Assembly: GCA_035516035.1 (NCBI GenBank) | Contig: DATJAS010000103.1 | Location: 62,001 to 126,000, forward strand | Length of the DNA stretch: 64,000 nucleotides | Reading direction: 5' to 3' | Origin: Fen-1273 sp035516035 | GTDB lineage: Bacteria > Bacteroidota > Ignavibacteria > UBA10030 > UBA6906 | Shown here: positions 25,862 to 34,692 of the stretch, one piece after another | Layout of the letters: the number at the start of each line of letters is the position of its first letter | Numbering within the stretch: position 1 is the stretch's first letter | Position numbers and translations under genes: made by a program | The notes under the pieces: generated by a model | What the model saw: only the letters and a program-made list of their open reading frames with translations | Databases searched by the model: none | What the model was told of the DNA's origin: nothing

Positions 25862-26514
25862 GCCGGAAGGGAATCCTGGAGCAGGAGCTTGATCTCCCGG
25901 TGCACCACGTCGATCGAGCCCGTCCCGTCCACGCTCAGCACCACTCCGCTCACCCGGTAATAGTGGATCACCGGCTCCGTCGTGCCATGGTACACGCGCA
26001 GGCGTTCCCGCACGGTGGCCTCCCGGTCGTCGTCCCTCTGGATGAGGGGGGTGCCGCACCGCGGACACATCTCCCCGGCGGCGAGCCCGTCGGTCTCCGT
26101 GTTAAAGATCGCGCCGTCGCGCGGGCAGACCAGCCGGCTGGAGAGACGGTGAATGATCTCCTCGTCGTCCGCGCGGATATCCACGACCCTGACGTCGCGG
26201 ATGTTCAGCTCCTCAAATATCCGCGCCAGGGCTTTCGCCTGGGTGAGCGTCCGCGGAAACCCGTCGAGCACGAAGCCCCGCGCAGCGCGCGCCGAGGCGA
26301 GCACGTCGCGGACAATCCCGATCATGACGTCGTCCGGCACAAGTTTCCCCTCGTCCATGATCGCCTTGGCGCGCCGCCCAAGCTCTGTCCCCTCTTTCGC
26401 CGCCGCGCGCAGCATGTCGCCCGTGGAGATATGCGGAACGCCCAGCTCCTCGGAAAGCAGTTCTGCCTGCGTGCCTTTCCCCACGCCCGGCGGACCAAAG
26501 AGTAGAAGACGCAT
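25858..26514 (-). CDS. adk: Adenylate kinase (zinc-LID type with unusual ligands)
   Basis: 218 residues. P-loop FGPPGVGKGTQA, NMP-binding STGDMLRAA, VLDGFPRTLTQA and QRDDDREATVRERL are all present. Long-LID form with the zinc knuckle C130-P-R-D133 and C150-P-R-C153. The known Bacillus-type zinc enzymes carry Cys133 and Asp153 at these positions, so the two ligands look exchanged here. It interconverts ATP+AMP and 2 ADP and balances adenylates. It follows rlmN and precedes the GDPD gene, overlapping it by four bases. Confidence 0.97.
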   Translation of the reverse strand: MRLLLFGPPGVGKGTQAELLSEELGVPHISTGDMLRAAAKEGTELGRRAKAIMDEGKLVPDDVMIGIVRDVLASARAARGFVLDGFPRTLTQAKALARIFEELNIRDVRVVDIRADDEEIIHRLSSRLVCPRDGAIFNTETDGLAAGEMCPRCGTPLIQRDDDREATVRERLRVYHGTTEPVIHYYRVSGVVLSVDGTGSIDVVHREIKLLLQDSLPA

Positions 26515-26568
26515 ACGGTGTTCACTTTCTGTCAGTGTGTGATGGGTGTTCCCCGCCGGCGTGCGCCG

Positions 26569-27639
26569 CTATCCGCCGCTCAGCGCGAGCTGGCCGCAGG
26601 CCGCGTCGATATCCTCCCCGGCGCTCATGCGCACCATCACCGTCAGGTGCGCCGCCCGGAGGCGCCCTGCGATAGCCTCCATGCGGGGGGAAGGCCCGAG
26701 CGTCGCGCCAAATCCCTGCGGGTGCGCGAAGCCGATCGCGTGGAACGGGATGATGTTGATTTTTGACGGGATGCGCCGGGCGAGCGCCACCAGGCGACGG
26801 ACGTCCTCCTCCCCGTCGTTCACGCCGTCGAAGAAGATCACCTCGTACGTCACCCTCTGCCGGATCTTCCGGTAGTAGTACTCCAGGGCCTCCGTGAGGA
26901 CCCGGAGCCCGTATTTCCTGTTGATGGGCATCAGGCGCGACCGGGTCTCATCCACGGCGCTGTGAAGCGAGAGGGCGAGCTTCACCCTCGCACCGTCGTC
27001 GGCCATCCGGCGGATCCTGTCGGCGCGACCGGCGGTGGAGACCGTGATGTGCCTCGCAGCGATCCCGCACCCGTCGGTGAGTATCGCCGCGGCTTTCATC
27101 GTGGCCTCATAGTTCAGGAGCGGCTCCCCCATTCCCATGAAGACCACGTTGGTGATCCTCCGCTCGGCCTCGCCCGAGGCCGCCAGCACCTGCCCGACGA
27201 TTTCCCCGGCGCTCAGGTTTCTCCTGAAGCCCATCGTGCCCGTGGCGCAAAACGCGCAGTCAAGCGGGCACCCGACCTGCGTGGAGACGCAGAGCGTGAG
27301 CCGGTTTTGCTCTCCCGCCTCCCCCCGGAATGCGGAGGCGGGGGGAATGAGCACGCTCTCCACGCGCAACCCGTCCTCGAGCGCAAAGAGGAGCTTCACC
27401 GTGCCGTCGGAGGACCGTCGGGAAGAGGCCACCCCGGGGGCGGCAATCGCGGCGACGCCCTCCAGCGTGCGGCGGAAGTCCCGCGCGATGTCGGTCATCC
27501 CCTCGAATGAGCGTGCCCCCCGGGCATAGAGCCAGCGGTAGAGCTGCGTGCCGCGGTATGCCGGCTGGCCCGCCCCGCGCACAAATGCGGAAAGCTCCTC
27601 GCGCGACATCCCCAGCAGATTCGTCCGCTCCCCGGCCAT
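26569..27639 (-). CDS. rlmN: 23S rRNA (adenine-2503-C2)-methyltransferase RlmN
   Basis: 356 residues, radical SAM family. The cluster motif CPLDCAFCATGTMGFRRNL is followed by VVFMGMGEPLLNY, HITVSTAGR, LALSLHSAVDETRSRLMPI, NDGEEDVRRL and NIIPFHAIGF. The last conserved Cys lies in GEDIDAACGQL and would form the methyl-transfer intermediate. RlmN methylates A2503 of 23S rRNA and A37 of some tRNAs. The promoter -10 (TAAATT) lies eight bases before the ATG, so the message looks leaderless. It leads a leftward unit with adk, GDPD and the CHAT gene. Confidence 0.97.
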   Translation of the reverse strand: MAGERTNLLGMSREELSAFVRGAGQPAYRGTQLYRWLYARGARSFEGMTDIARDFRRTLEGVAAIAAPGVASSRRSSDGTVKLLFALEDGLRVESVLIPPASAFRGEAGEQNRLTLCVSTQVGCPLDCAFCATGTMGFRRNLSAGEIVGQVLAASGEAERRITNVVFMGMGEPLLNYEATMKAAAILTDGCGIAARHITVSTAGRADRIRRMADDGARVKLALSLHSAVDETRSRLMPINRKYGLRVLTEALEYYYRKIRQRVTYEVIFFDGVNDGEEDVRRLVALARRIPSKINIIPFHAIGFAHPQGFGATLGPSPRMEAIAGRLRAAHLTVMVRMSAGEDIDAACGQLALSGG

Positions 27640-27647
27640 GGCGCCCT

Positions 27648-27676
27648 AATTTACGAAACTGTGGTCCCGTGTGCAA
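27648..27676 (-). promoter_or_regulatory. Promoter of rlmN (leaderless type)
   Basis: Minus strand TTGCAC (27671-27676), 17 bases, TAAATT (27648-27653), eight bases before the rlmN ATG at 27639. Confidence 0.5.
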
Positions 27677-27683
27677 GAATACG

Positions 27684-27720
27684 GGAGCGCCGTCCCGCTT
27701 GACGCGCGGGACGGCGCTCC
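27684..27720 (-). terminator. Strong hairpin after the 183-residue secreted protein gene
   Basis: A perfect 15-base inverted repeat (GGAGCGCCGTCCCGC and its complement) with a seven-base loop, placed 23 bases after the stop of the gene ending at 27743 and just before the rlmN -35. No clear T-run follows on the minus strand, so termination would rest on the stem. Confidence 0.65.
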
Positions 27721-27742
27721 ATCCAAAACGCGTCCGTGGTTC

Positions 27743-28294
27743 TTAATTCTTGTGCCCCGATGCCTGCATGTAGACCTGGACCGTCAGGTAATCATCCGCC
27801 TTCGACGGGGCGGTCTTCACAGTTCCGGCCGCGGAGAACGTCACCTGCAGCGGCGGCTGCGAAGTCAGCGCAGCGACGATATCATTTGCACCCGACTGGT
27901 TGAGCGCGATGGCCGAACTCGCGAGGAGCGACTGCGGCGTGTTGAATTGCGTCCACGTCCCGCTGTATGTGAAGAGCGTGTCACGGGATTTGCTCCCCAC
28001 CGCGACGAATACGGTCCCCGAGCCGTTGCCCAGGTCTTCCGGTCCGGTGGTCTGCACAGTGATGTCGTAGATCGAAGCCCCCGTCAGCGTATAGCCGCTG
28101 GAGACGAGGGACGCAGGATTGATCGCCGGCGCCATCCCGCCGTACTGCGTGTTCGTCCCGGGGTTGATCAGGAACGTTGCGCCCAGGGGGCTCACCTTGA
28201 GCGAGATCGTGAGCTTGCTCGGATCCGTGATGCAGTCAAACGCCATCAGCGGAAGCGCGGCGATGACCAGCAGTGCAAGGAGTTTCATCTTCAT
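27743..28294 (-). CDS. Secreted protein of unknown function
   Basis: 183 residues with a signal peptide (MKMKLLALLVIAALPLMA). I do not recognise the family. The mature part is rich in Thr, Ser, Gly and alternating hydrophobic residues (KLTISLKVSPLGATFLI, YDITVQTTGPEDL, PPLQVTFSAAG, YLTVQVYMQASG), which suggests a beta-sandwich; a single Cys follows the signal (FDCITD). GGGAGAAC precedes the ATG. It lies 62 bases after the DUF6588-like gene in the same direction and is closed by a strong hairpin, so the two may be one transcript. It could be a periplasmic or surface partner of that barrel. Confidence 0.6.
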   Translation of the reverse strand: MKMKLLALLVIAALPLMAFDCITDPSKLTISLKVSPLGATFLINPGTNTQYGGMAPAINPASLVSSGYTLTGASIYDITVQTTGPEDLGNGSGTVFVAVGSKSRDTLFTYSGTWTQFNTPQSLLASSAIALNQSGANDIVAALTSQPPLQVTFSAAGTVKTAPSKADDYLTVQVYMQASGHKN

Positions 28295-28355
28295 GTCTGT
28301 TCTCCCGAAGGATGTGTCGTTTCACATGTGCGGACCATTCCCGGCACCGTGCCGG

Positions 28356-29249
28356 TCAGCCCCCGAAGCCGATGCCGGCCGAGTAGTTGGTAATCGACCC
28401 GAAATTGGCGTCCCCGAATATCGAGAAGAACCCGAGATGCAGACAGAGGCCGAGCGTCGCCCGGAACGAGTTCGCCCCATCCATCGTGATGTCCACGGCC
28501 GGCACGGTGACGTCCGCCGGGGTGTATTTCACCTCCATGCTGCTCTTCTCCCACTGGAGCCCGCCGTAGACGCGGAGAACGGAAAAGCTCTTGCTGGCCT
28601 GCGCCCCGATTGCGAGCCCGGAGAAGTTAATCAGGTCGCCGAATGAGAACTTGCTGTAATAAATGTGTGCCGCGACGTCGAGGGGGATCACCGGGAGCCA
28701 CTGGTTGACGCTGTGCTGGGCGCCGATTCCGAAGAGCGATGCCGAGGGAAGCCCGGAGAGCGCCGGGATCCCGATGTAGCGGATGATCGCCCTCGTCCCG
28801 AACACGTCCCCGATCGTGATCTGCGGCGCGGCCAGCGGGAGGGCGGGGGTATTGATGAACCCGCCGGCGATGCCGTAATAGGGCTGACCGGTCTTCGGGT
28901 TGATAAGAGAGTCCCGCCCGCCGCCGAATATCGTCGCGGTCTTGAACGACCCCACGGGCGAGTTCAGCGTATACGTCTTCTGGGCGTCTCCCACCATCGA
29001 TGCCATGCCGACGATCTCGAACGACATGTGGAAGCCGGTCCTGGCGATCTCAGCCGAATGGAACATCCCGGCGTTCATGTCCGTCCCGAAGAGATCCCCG
29101 AACGGCTGGATGTACCCCTTCACGTCATTCTGGTTAAACTGGTCCAACGTCTTTTCGAAGTTGGACTGAGCCCTGAGCCTCGGCGCCACGACCAGAAGCG
29201 CGCAGGCGACGGCGACCAGGAGCCGTCCGGTGTGCCGCAGTGGTGTCAT
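28356..29249 (-). CDS. DUF6588-like outer-membrane beta-barrel
   Basis: 297 residues with a signal peptide ending RLRAQS (about 1-28). The mature protein starts with a short helical stretch (FEKTLDQFNQNDVKGYIQPF) then strands separated by glycines (FHMSFEIVGMASMVG, HIYYSKFSFGDL, LRVYGGLQWEKSSMEV, FRATLGLCLHLGFFSIFGD, YSAGIGFGG). This pattern fits small secreted barrels annotated as DUF6588 in Bacteroidota and relatives; the function is unknown. GAGAGGAGAACCC lies just before the ATG. Confidence 0.7.
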   Translation of the reverse strand: MTPLRHTGRLLVAVACALLVVAPRLRAQSNFEKTLDQFNQNDVKGYIQPFGDLFGTDMNAGMFHSAEIARTGFHMSFEIVGMASMVGDAQKTYTLNSPVGSFKTATIFGGGRDSLINPKTGQPYYGIAGGFINTPALPLAAPQITIGDVFGTRAIIRYIGIPALSGLPSASLFGIGAQHSVNQWLPVIPLDVAAHIYYSKFSFGDLINFSGLAIGAQASKSFSVLRVYGGLQWEKSSMEVKYTPADVTVPAVDITMDGANSFRATLGLCLHLGFFSIFGDANFGSITNYSAGIGFGG

Positions 29250-29311
29250 ACGGGTTCTCCTCTCGTGAAAGTGGGGCGATGGGGGGGTGGTGCCGTAATA
29301 CCTATAATACA

Positions 29312-29332
29312 GGCCCGGCGCTTATCCGGGCC
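29312..29332 (-). terminator. Hairpin downstream of the rluD-like gene
   Basis: GGCCCGG, seven-base loop, CCGGGCC: a perfect seven-base stem 30 bases after the stop of the pseudouridine synthase gene, at the end of the long leftward operon. On the minus strand it is followed by TGTATTATAGG, not a plain T-run. Confidence 0.5.
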
Positions 29333-29362
29333 GTGCCGAACGTCACACTCATAGAAAAAGTG

Positions 29363-30346
29363 TCATTTTCGCGGGGACGGGGAGCCTGCCTGGCGCAAGG
29401 CATTAAGAACGGCCTCCATATCGGCCGGCATCTGCGACTCGAAAAACGCCGGCTTTTGCGTCCCCGGGTGGATAAACCCTACCGTCCTTGCATGCAGCGC
29501 CTGGCGGCCGATCAGGCTCAGCAGGCGCTCGACTTCGGCTTTCTGTCCGGTCGTCCCCGGGCCCCAGACAATCCTCCGTCCCCCGTACGTCGGGTCGCCG
29601 AACACGGGGTGGTTGATATGGGCAAGGTGCACCCTGATCTGGTGCGTCCGGCCGGTCCTGAGCTTCAGCCGGAGGAGCGCAAGGTAGCGGAACTGCTCCA
29701 TGACCGTGAATTCCGTGACGGCGGATTTCCCCCCGGGGACGACGGCCATCTTCTTCCTGTCGGAGGCGCTCCGCCCGACGTTTGCCTCGATAACGCCTGA
29801 ATCCCTTTCGAACCGCCCCCAGACGATCGCCTGGTATTCCCGTATCACTGTGCGGCGGGCGAACTGGGCGGCGAGGCGGGCATGCGCCTCGGACGTTTTC
29901 GCGACGACCAGGAGCCCGGAGGTCTCCTTGTCCAGACGGTGGACGATCCCGGGACGGACCGGGTCTGCGCCGGGGGCAAGCGATCCGCAGTGATGGAGCA
30001 GCGCGTTGACCAGCGTGCCGGTCGTATTGCCGTGCGCGGGGTGCGTCACCATCCCCGCGGGCTTGTTCACAACGATGAGGTGCTCGTCTTCGTACACGAT
30101 TGCCAGGGGGATCTCCTCGGCAATCGTCTCGGCCGGCGGCGGCTTCGGAAGCAGAATCCGGATGACGTCGCCCGGCATGACGGGGTAGCTGGGACGGACG
30201 CGCTCGCCGTTGACCAGAACGGCCCCCTCCCGGATCGCCTTCTGCACGCGCGTCCGTGTGGCGTTTTCCACGCAGCCGGTCACGTACAGATCGAGCCGTT
30301 CTTTCGTCTTCCCGGGGGGGACCCTGATCTCAACGGGCAGTGTCAT
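29363..30346 (-). CDS. RluA-family pseudouridine synthase (RluD-like)
   Basis: 327 residues. The N-terminal S4 RNA-binding domain (about 12-75, RLDLYVTGCVENATRTRVQ and VLVNGERVRPSYPVMPGD) is followed by the catalytic domain: YEDEHLIVVNKPAGMVTHP, the active-site IVHRLDKETSGLLVVAKT with its Asp, and LRTGRTHQIRVHLAHI. It converts uridines in rRNA to pseudouridine; RluD acts on helix 69 of 23S RNA, and this protein is closest to that type by layout. It overlaps the end of lspA by 17 bases and is last in the operon. Confidence 0.93.
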   Translation of the reverse strand: MTLPVEIRVPPGKTKERLDLYVTGCVENATRTRVQKAIREGAVLVNGERVRPSYPVMPGDVIRILLPKPPPAETIAEEIPLAIVYEDEHLIVVNKPAGMVTHPAHGNTTGTLVNALLHHCGSLAPGADPVRPGIVHRLDKETSGLLVVAKTSEAHARLAAQFARRTVIREYQAIVWGRFERDSGVIEANVGRSASDRKKMAVVPGGKSAVTEFTVMEQFRYLALLRLKLRTGRTHQIRVHLAHINHPVFGDPTYGGRRIVWGPGTTGQKAEVERLLSLIGRQALHARTVGFIHPGTQKPAFFESQMPADMEAVLNALRQAGSPSPRK

Positions 30347-30914
30347 TGACGGGGGGATGCACCGGTGCGGCGCCGTCGCCCACCCCCGCGGAGCGATGGA
30401 AGAAGAGAAGCATCAGCACGCCGACGGTGACGGCGGCGTCCGCGATGTTGAAGACGGGCCAGCGGGTGAGCTGGAGGCCGAGAAAATTGATATCGAAGAA
30501 GTTCATGTCGAGAAAGTCGACGACCTTTCCGTAAAACAGGGGAGCGTCGCCGAATATGACGCCGTAAAAGACCCGGTCCATGAGGTTCCCCAGCGCGCCA
30601 CCCAGTATCATCGCAAGCGAAAGCCGGAACCCGAGAGACTCGCGACGGGCGTGATAGAGGTATGCCACGATGGCGATCGAGGCGGCGATAGAGAAGAGGG
30701 AAAAGAAGAGCTTCCCGCCGATATCGATGCCGAACGCCATCCCCGGGTTCTCGATGTACGTGAGCCGGAGGAAATTCCCGAGGAGCGGCCTGCTCGAGCC
30801 GTAGGGGACGCCCCCCAGCGTGATGCCCAGCGCCGGGAGCCTTGCTCCCTTGACCATGAGCTTCGCCGCCTGGTCGCCGATGACGATCAGCACGGAGAGA
30901 ATCAGAACCCGCAC
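30330..30914 (-). CDS. lspA: Signal peptidase II (prolipoprotein)
   Basis: 194 residues with four membrane segments. Conserved elements are VIGDQAAKLMVKG, YIENPGMAFGI, GGALGNLMDRVFYG (first catalytic Asp) and VFNIADAAVTVGV (second catalytic Asp). It removes signal peptides of lipoproteins at the lipobox Cys; several candidate substrates occur in this window (CHAT protein, TolB-like protein, the 203-residue lipoprotein). It follows the DksA-like gene closely and overlaps the rluD-like gene. It is slightly longer than usual (about 165) owing to loops around residues 25-45 and 125-150. Confidence 0.96.
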   Translation of the reverse strand: MRVLILSVLIVIGDQAAKLMVKGARLPALGITLGGVPYGSSRPLLGNFLRLTYIENPGMAFGIDIGGKLFFSLFSIAASIAIVAYLYHARRESLGFRLSLAMILGGALGNLMDRVFYGVIFGDAPLFYGKVVDFLDMNFFDINFLGLQLTRWPVFNIADAAVTVGVLMLLFFHRSAGVGDGAAPVHPPVNDTAR

Positions 30915-30917
30915 GCC

Positions 30918-31529
30918 CTATTTCGCCCCCTTCTTCTTTCCGAGGGCGATCCGTCCGCGGTCGCAGGGCATGTTCGTGTTTTTGTACTCGGCGCACGTCG
31001 TCGCCGTGGGGACCGCCTCCAGGCGCTCCTTGGGCACGAGGAGCCCGCAGACTTTGCACGAGCCGTACGTCTTGGCGTCGATCCGCGCCAGGGCGTCGTC
31101 GAGCTGGTTCACGAACTTGCTCCCGCGCGAGGCGAAGAGGAACGTCTTTTCCCGCTCCATCGCGTCGGTCCCCTGCTCCATATGGAGGGAGTAGTTCGAG
31201 CTCTCGCTCACGTATTCCCCCGTCGTCACGTCCATCATGCTCTCTTTCAGCGAATCGAGCTCCTCGACCGTCTCCTTCCGCTTCGCAAGGATGATCTCCC
31301 TGAAGCGTTTCAGGTCGTCCGCCCCATACGCTTTCGGCGCCGCTGCAACCTGCGCCACGAGCCTGGCGGTCACGGCCTTCTTCGGCGCAGTTTTTTCCGC
31401 CCGCGCGGCAGCAGCCTTCTTCAGGTTCGCCTTCGCCTTCTTGATCTGCCGCGCCCGGGCAGCGGCCTTCTCCTTCATGATCTGCACGGTGCCCTTGACA
31501 ACCGTACGGGAACCCTTCTTTGTTGCCAT
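30918..31529 (-). CDS. TraR/DksA-type regulator with basic histone-like N-terminus
   Basis: 203 residues. Residues 1-65 are very rich in Lys and Ala (KEKAAARARQIKKAKANLKK), like the tails of histone H1-like proteins, and may bind nucleic acid. Residues about 70-155 form the helical coil (LKRFREIILAKRKETVEELD). The zinc finger C158-x2-C161-x17-C179 fits DksA but the fourth Cys is replaced by Tyr182 (CAEYK), with another Cys at 189. DksA-type proteins bind the polymerase secondary channel and, with ppGpp, adjust rRNA and amino-acid promoters. It follows ileS by 28 bases. Confidence 0.88.
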   Translation of the reverse strand: MATKKGSRTVVKGTVQIMKEKAAARARQIKKAKANLKKAAAARAEKTAPKKAVTARLVAQVAAAPKAYGADDLKRFREIILAKRKETVEELDSLKESMMDVTTGEYVSESSNYSLHMEQGTDAMEREKTFLFASRGSKFVNQLDDALARIDAKTYGSCKVCGLLVPKERLEAVPTATTCAEYKNTNMPCDRGRIALGKKKGAK

Positions 31530-31557
31530 TGCCGTGTGCTCTCCTTGTGAAGGTTCG

Positions 31558-34500
31558 TTAACGGCGCTCGATGCCCGCCGTGACCTCTTCCCCGTTCAGT
31601 TCGAACGACGCCGTGTGCTCTCCCGCCCGCGCACCGGCGCTCAGCTCATCCGCCAGGGTTTCTCCCCTGATGTAGGGCGCCATCGCGGCGAGCACGGCGG
31701 CGGTCTGCTCTCCCGCGCGGAACGTGATCGCAATCCGGTCCGTGACCGCGAACCCGGCGTCCTTCCGCATGTTCTGCACGCGGTTGACGAACTCGCGCGC
31801 GATCCCCTCGGCGAGCAGTTCCGGGGTGATCCGCGTGTCGAGCGCCACCGTGAGCGCGCCGTCCGATTCGACGAGCCATCCCTTGATGTCGTCCCGGATG
31901 ATCTCGACGTCTTCCCGCGCCAGCGTGACGGCGCTCCCGTTGAGCGGAACGACGAGCGTCCCCTCGCGCTCGAGCGCGGCGATTTCCTCTTCGCGCAGGT
32001 CCCTGATCCGCAGGGCGACCTGCTGCACCGATTTGCCGAACTTCGGCCCGATCGATTTGAAGTTCGCCTTTGCCCTCCGCGTGACAATGCCGGAGGTGTC
32101 GGCGACGTACTCGACCGCCTTCACATTGATCTCGTCCCGGATCACGTCCTCCATGGCGCGGACGTCCTCCCGTTCCCGCGCGCCCGCGATGGGGAGGATG
32201 ATCCGGGAGAGCGGCTGGCGGACTTTCAGGTTTGATTTCATCCGCATCGCGCGGACGAGCATCACGATCCGCTCGGCGCGCTCCATCCGCTCTTCAAGCG
32301 CCCGGTCGATTTCCCCCTGATCGGGCGCCGGCATTGCGGCCAGGTGGACGGACTCGGCCGCGTCGCGGCCGGTGACCCCGTTCAGGTTGCGGTACAGCTC
32401 CTCCGCCAGGAAAGGGGCGAAGGGGGCCATCAGCCGGACCACGGCGTCCAGGCACTCGTAGAGCGTCTGGTAGGCCGAAAGCTTGTCCTTCCCCATTTCG
32501 CTCTTCCAGAACCGCCTCCGGTTCCTCCGAACATACCAGTTGGAGAGCTGATCTATTGTGAACTCGCTCACGCTCCGGGCGGCCTTTGTGACGTCGTAGC
32601 CGTCCATGGCGGCCCGGTAGCGCGCGAGGAGCGAGTGAAGCTCCGAGATGATCCAGCGGTCGATCTCGGAGCGCTCCGCGACCGGCACACGCGCCTCCGC
32701 GTACGCAAAACCGTCGATATTGGCGTACATCGAGAAAAACGCGTATGTATTGACCAGCGTGCCGAAAAACTTCCGCTGCGCGTCAGCCAGCGCTTCCTCG
32801 TCGAAGCTGGTCGGGCGCCAGGGGGGAGAGGCGGTCACCAGGTACCACCGCGTCGCGTCCGCGCCGTAGCGGTCCAGAATCGCGAAGGGGTCCACCGTGT
32901 TCCCGCGCGATTTGGACATCTTCTGCCCGTCGGCGTCCAGGATCAGCTCGTTGACCATGACGGCGTTGTACGCGGGCTTGTTGAAGAGGAACGTCCCGAT
33001 CGCGTGGAGCGAGTAGAACCAGCCGCGCGTCTGGTCAATCCCCTCGGAGATGAAATCTGCGGGGTACCGTGCGCCCGAGTCGATGAACTCCCTGTGCTCG
33101 AACGGGTAGTGCCACTGGGCAAAGGGCATTGCGCCCGAGTCGAACCAGACGTCGATCAGCTCCGGCGTGCGCCGCATCGTGCCTCCGCATGCGCACGCAA
33201 ACGTCACGTCGTCCACGTACGGCTTGTGGAGGTCGAGCGGCTCCCGCACGCCGTTCCCCGTGCGGTATTCGGCGACGCTCCCGACGCATTTATGCCCGCC
33301 GCACCTGTCGCACACCCAGATGGGGAGGGGCGTCCCCCAGAACCGGTCGCGGGAGAGCGCCCAGTCCTTGTTTTCCTCGAGCCAGTTGCCGAACCGTCCC
33401 TGGCCGACCTCGGGAGGCACCCAGGTGATCTCCCTGTTCAGTTCGATCATCCGCGCGGCATACTTCGTTGTGCTGATGTACCACGAGTCGCGGGCGTAGT
33501 AGAGCAGGGGGGTCTTGCACCGCCAGCAGTGCGGATAGCTGTGCGTGATCGTCTCTTTCCGGTAGAGAATCCCCCGCTCCTTCAGCACGCGGATGATGTC
33601 GTGGTCCGCTTCCTTGACGAACTTCCCGGCGAAATCCGGAACATCGGGCCCGAACTCTCCGCGCGGGTTGACGGGATGAATCGTCGGGAGCCCCTCTCTG
33701 CGCGACGTCTGGTAGTCGTCCTCTCCGTAGGCCGGGGCCATGTGGACGATCCCCGTGCCGTCTTCCGTGGTGACGAAGGAAGCCGTGACGACGTAAAACG
33801 CCTTCTCCGACACCGGGTGGTAATTGAATATCCGTTCGTACTCCAGGTTCTTCAGCGCGCTCCCGGGGAATTTCTCCAGCACGGTATACTCCCCTTCCAG
33901 GACGCCGAGCCGGGTCTCTGCCAGGATCAGCTTTTCGGCGCCGTGCTGTACCTTCACGTACGTCACGTCCGGAGCGACGGCGAGCGCGACGTTGGCGATG
34001 AGCGTCCAGGGAGTCGTTGTCCAAACCAGGAACGACGTGTCGGGAGCATTGCGGAGCCGCATCCGGACGTAGACGCTCGGATCCCTGACGTCGTCGTAGC
34101 CGAGCGACACCTCGTGCGAGGAGAGGGGCGTCTCGCAGCGCGGGCAGTAGGGCTGGATTTTGTACCCCCGGTATATCATGCCCTCGTCGAAGTACCGCTT
34201 CAGGGCCCACCAGACGGACTCGATGTAGTCGTTGGCCAGCGTGATGTAGGGGTCCGAGAGATCCACCCAGTACCCCATCTGCTCCGTCATCCGCTCCCAG
34301 TCGGCCTTGTACTTCCAGACGGATTCCTGGCACTTCCGGTTGAACTCGGCCACGCCGTAGCGGACGATGTCGTCCTTGTGGCGGAACCCGAGCTGTTTCT
34401 CCACCTCGATCTCCACGGGGAGGCCGTGCGTGTCCCATCCCGCCTTCCTGTGGACCTGGAAGCCCGTCATCGTCCTGTAGCGGCACACCAGGTCTTTGAG

Positions 34501-34692
34501 CGTGCGGGCCATGACATGGTGGATGCCGGGACGGCCGTTCGCCGTCGGGGGGCCCTCGTAGAAAGTGAACCCCGGACGTCCCTCCCGTCCGGCTATGCTC
34601 CGGGCGAACACGTGCTCCCCCTTCCAGAAGGCGAGTATCTCCTTCTCAAGCGCGGGGTAGGAGAGCCTGTCGGTCAGTTCCTTGAACTTCAC
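31558..34692 (-). CDS. ileS: Isoleucyl-tRNA synthetase
   Basis: 1044 residues from a GTG at 34692 overlapping the PNP stop as GTGA; the preceding 36 residues of open frame are a shadow of PNP. PPTANGRPGIHHVMAR is the HIGH-region form seen in this group, GWDTHGLPVEIEVEK, the CP1 editing domain (TTPWTLIANVALAV), DVWFDSGAMPFAQWHYP, and KMSKSRGNTVDPF are present. Cys pairs CPRCETPL and CDRCGGHKC may bind zinc. The C-terminal anticodon and extension region ends at 31558. It charges tRNA-Ile. The operon neighbours are PNP upstream and the DksA-like gene downstream. Confidence 0.98.
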   Translation of the reverse strand: MKFKELTDRLSYPALEKEILAFWKGEHVFARSIAGREGRPGFTFYEGPPTANGRPGIHHVMARTLKDLVCRYRTMTGFQVHRKAGWDTHGLPVEIEVEKQLGFRHKDDIVRYGVAEFNRKCQESVWKYKADWERMTEQMGYWVDLSDPYITLANDYIESVWWALKRYFDEGMIYRGYKIQPYCPRCETPLSSHEVSLGYDDVRDPSVYVRMRLRNAPDTSFLVWTTTPWTLIANVALAVAPDVTYVKVQHGAEKLILAETRLGVLEGEYTVLEKFPGSALKNLEYERIFNYHPVSEKAFYVVTASFVTTEDGTGIVHMAPAYGEDDYQTSRREGLPTIHPVNPRGEFGPDVPDFAGKFVKEADHDIIRVLKERGILYRKETITHSYPHCWRCKTPLLYYARDSWYISTTKYAARMIELNREITWVPPEVGQGRFGNWLEENKDWALSRDRFWGTPLPIWVCDRCGGHKCVGSVAEYRTGNGVREPLDLHKPYVDDVTFACACGGTMRRTPELIDVWFDSGAMPFAQWHYPFEHREFIDSGARYPADFISEGIDQTRGWFYSLHAIGTFLFNKPAYNAVMVNELILDADGQKMSKSRGNTVDPFAILDRYGADATRWYLVTASPPWRPTSFDEEALADAQRKFFGTLVNTYAFFSMYANIDGFAYAEARVPVAERSEIDRWIISELHSLLARYRAAMDGYDVTKAARSVSEFTIDQLSNWYVRRNRRRFWKSEMGKDKLSAYQTLYECLDAVVRLMAPFAPFLAEELYRNLNGVTGRDAAESVHLAAMPAPDQGEIDRALEERMERAERIVMLVRAMRMKSNLKVRQPLSRIILPIAGAREREDVRAMEDVIRDEINVKAVEYVADTSGIVTRRAKANFKSIGPKFGKSVQQVALRIRDLREEEIAALEREGTLVVPLNGSAVTLAREDVEIIRDDIKGWLVESDGALTVALDTRITPELLAEGIAREFVNRVQNMRKDAGFAVTDRIAITFRAGEQTAAVLAAMAPYIRGETLADELSAGARAGEHTASFELNGEEVTAGIERR

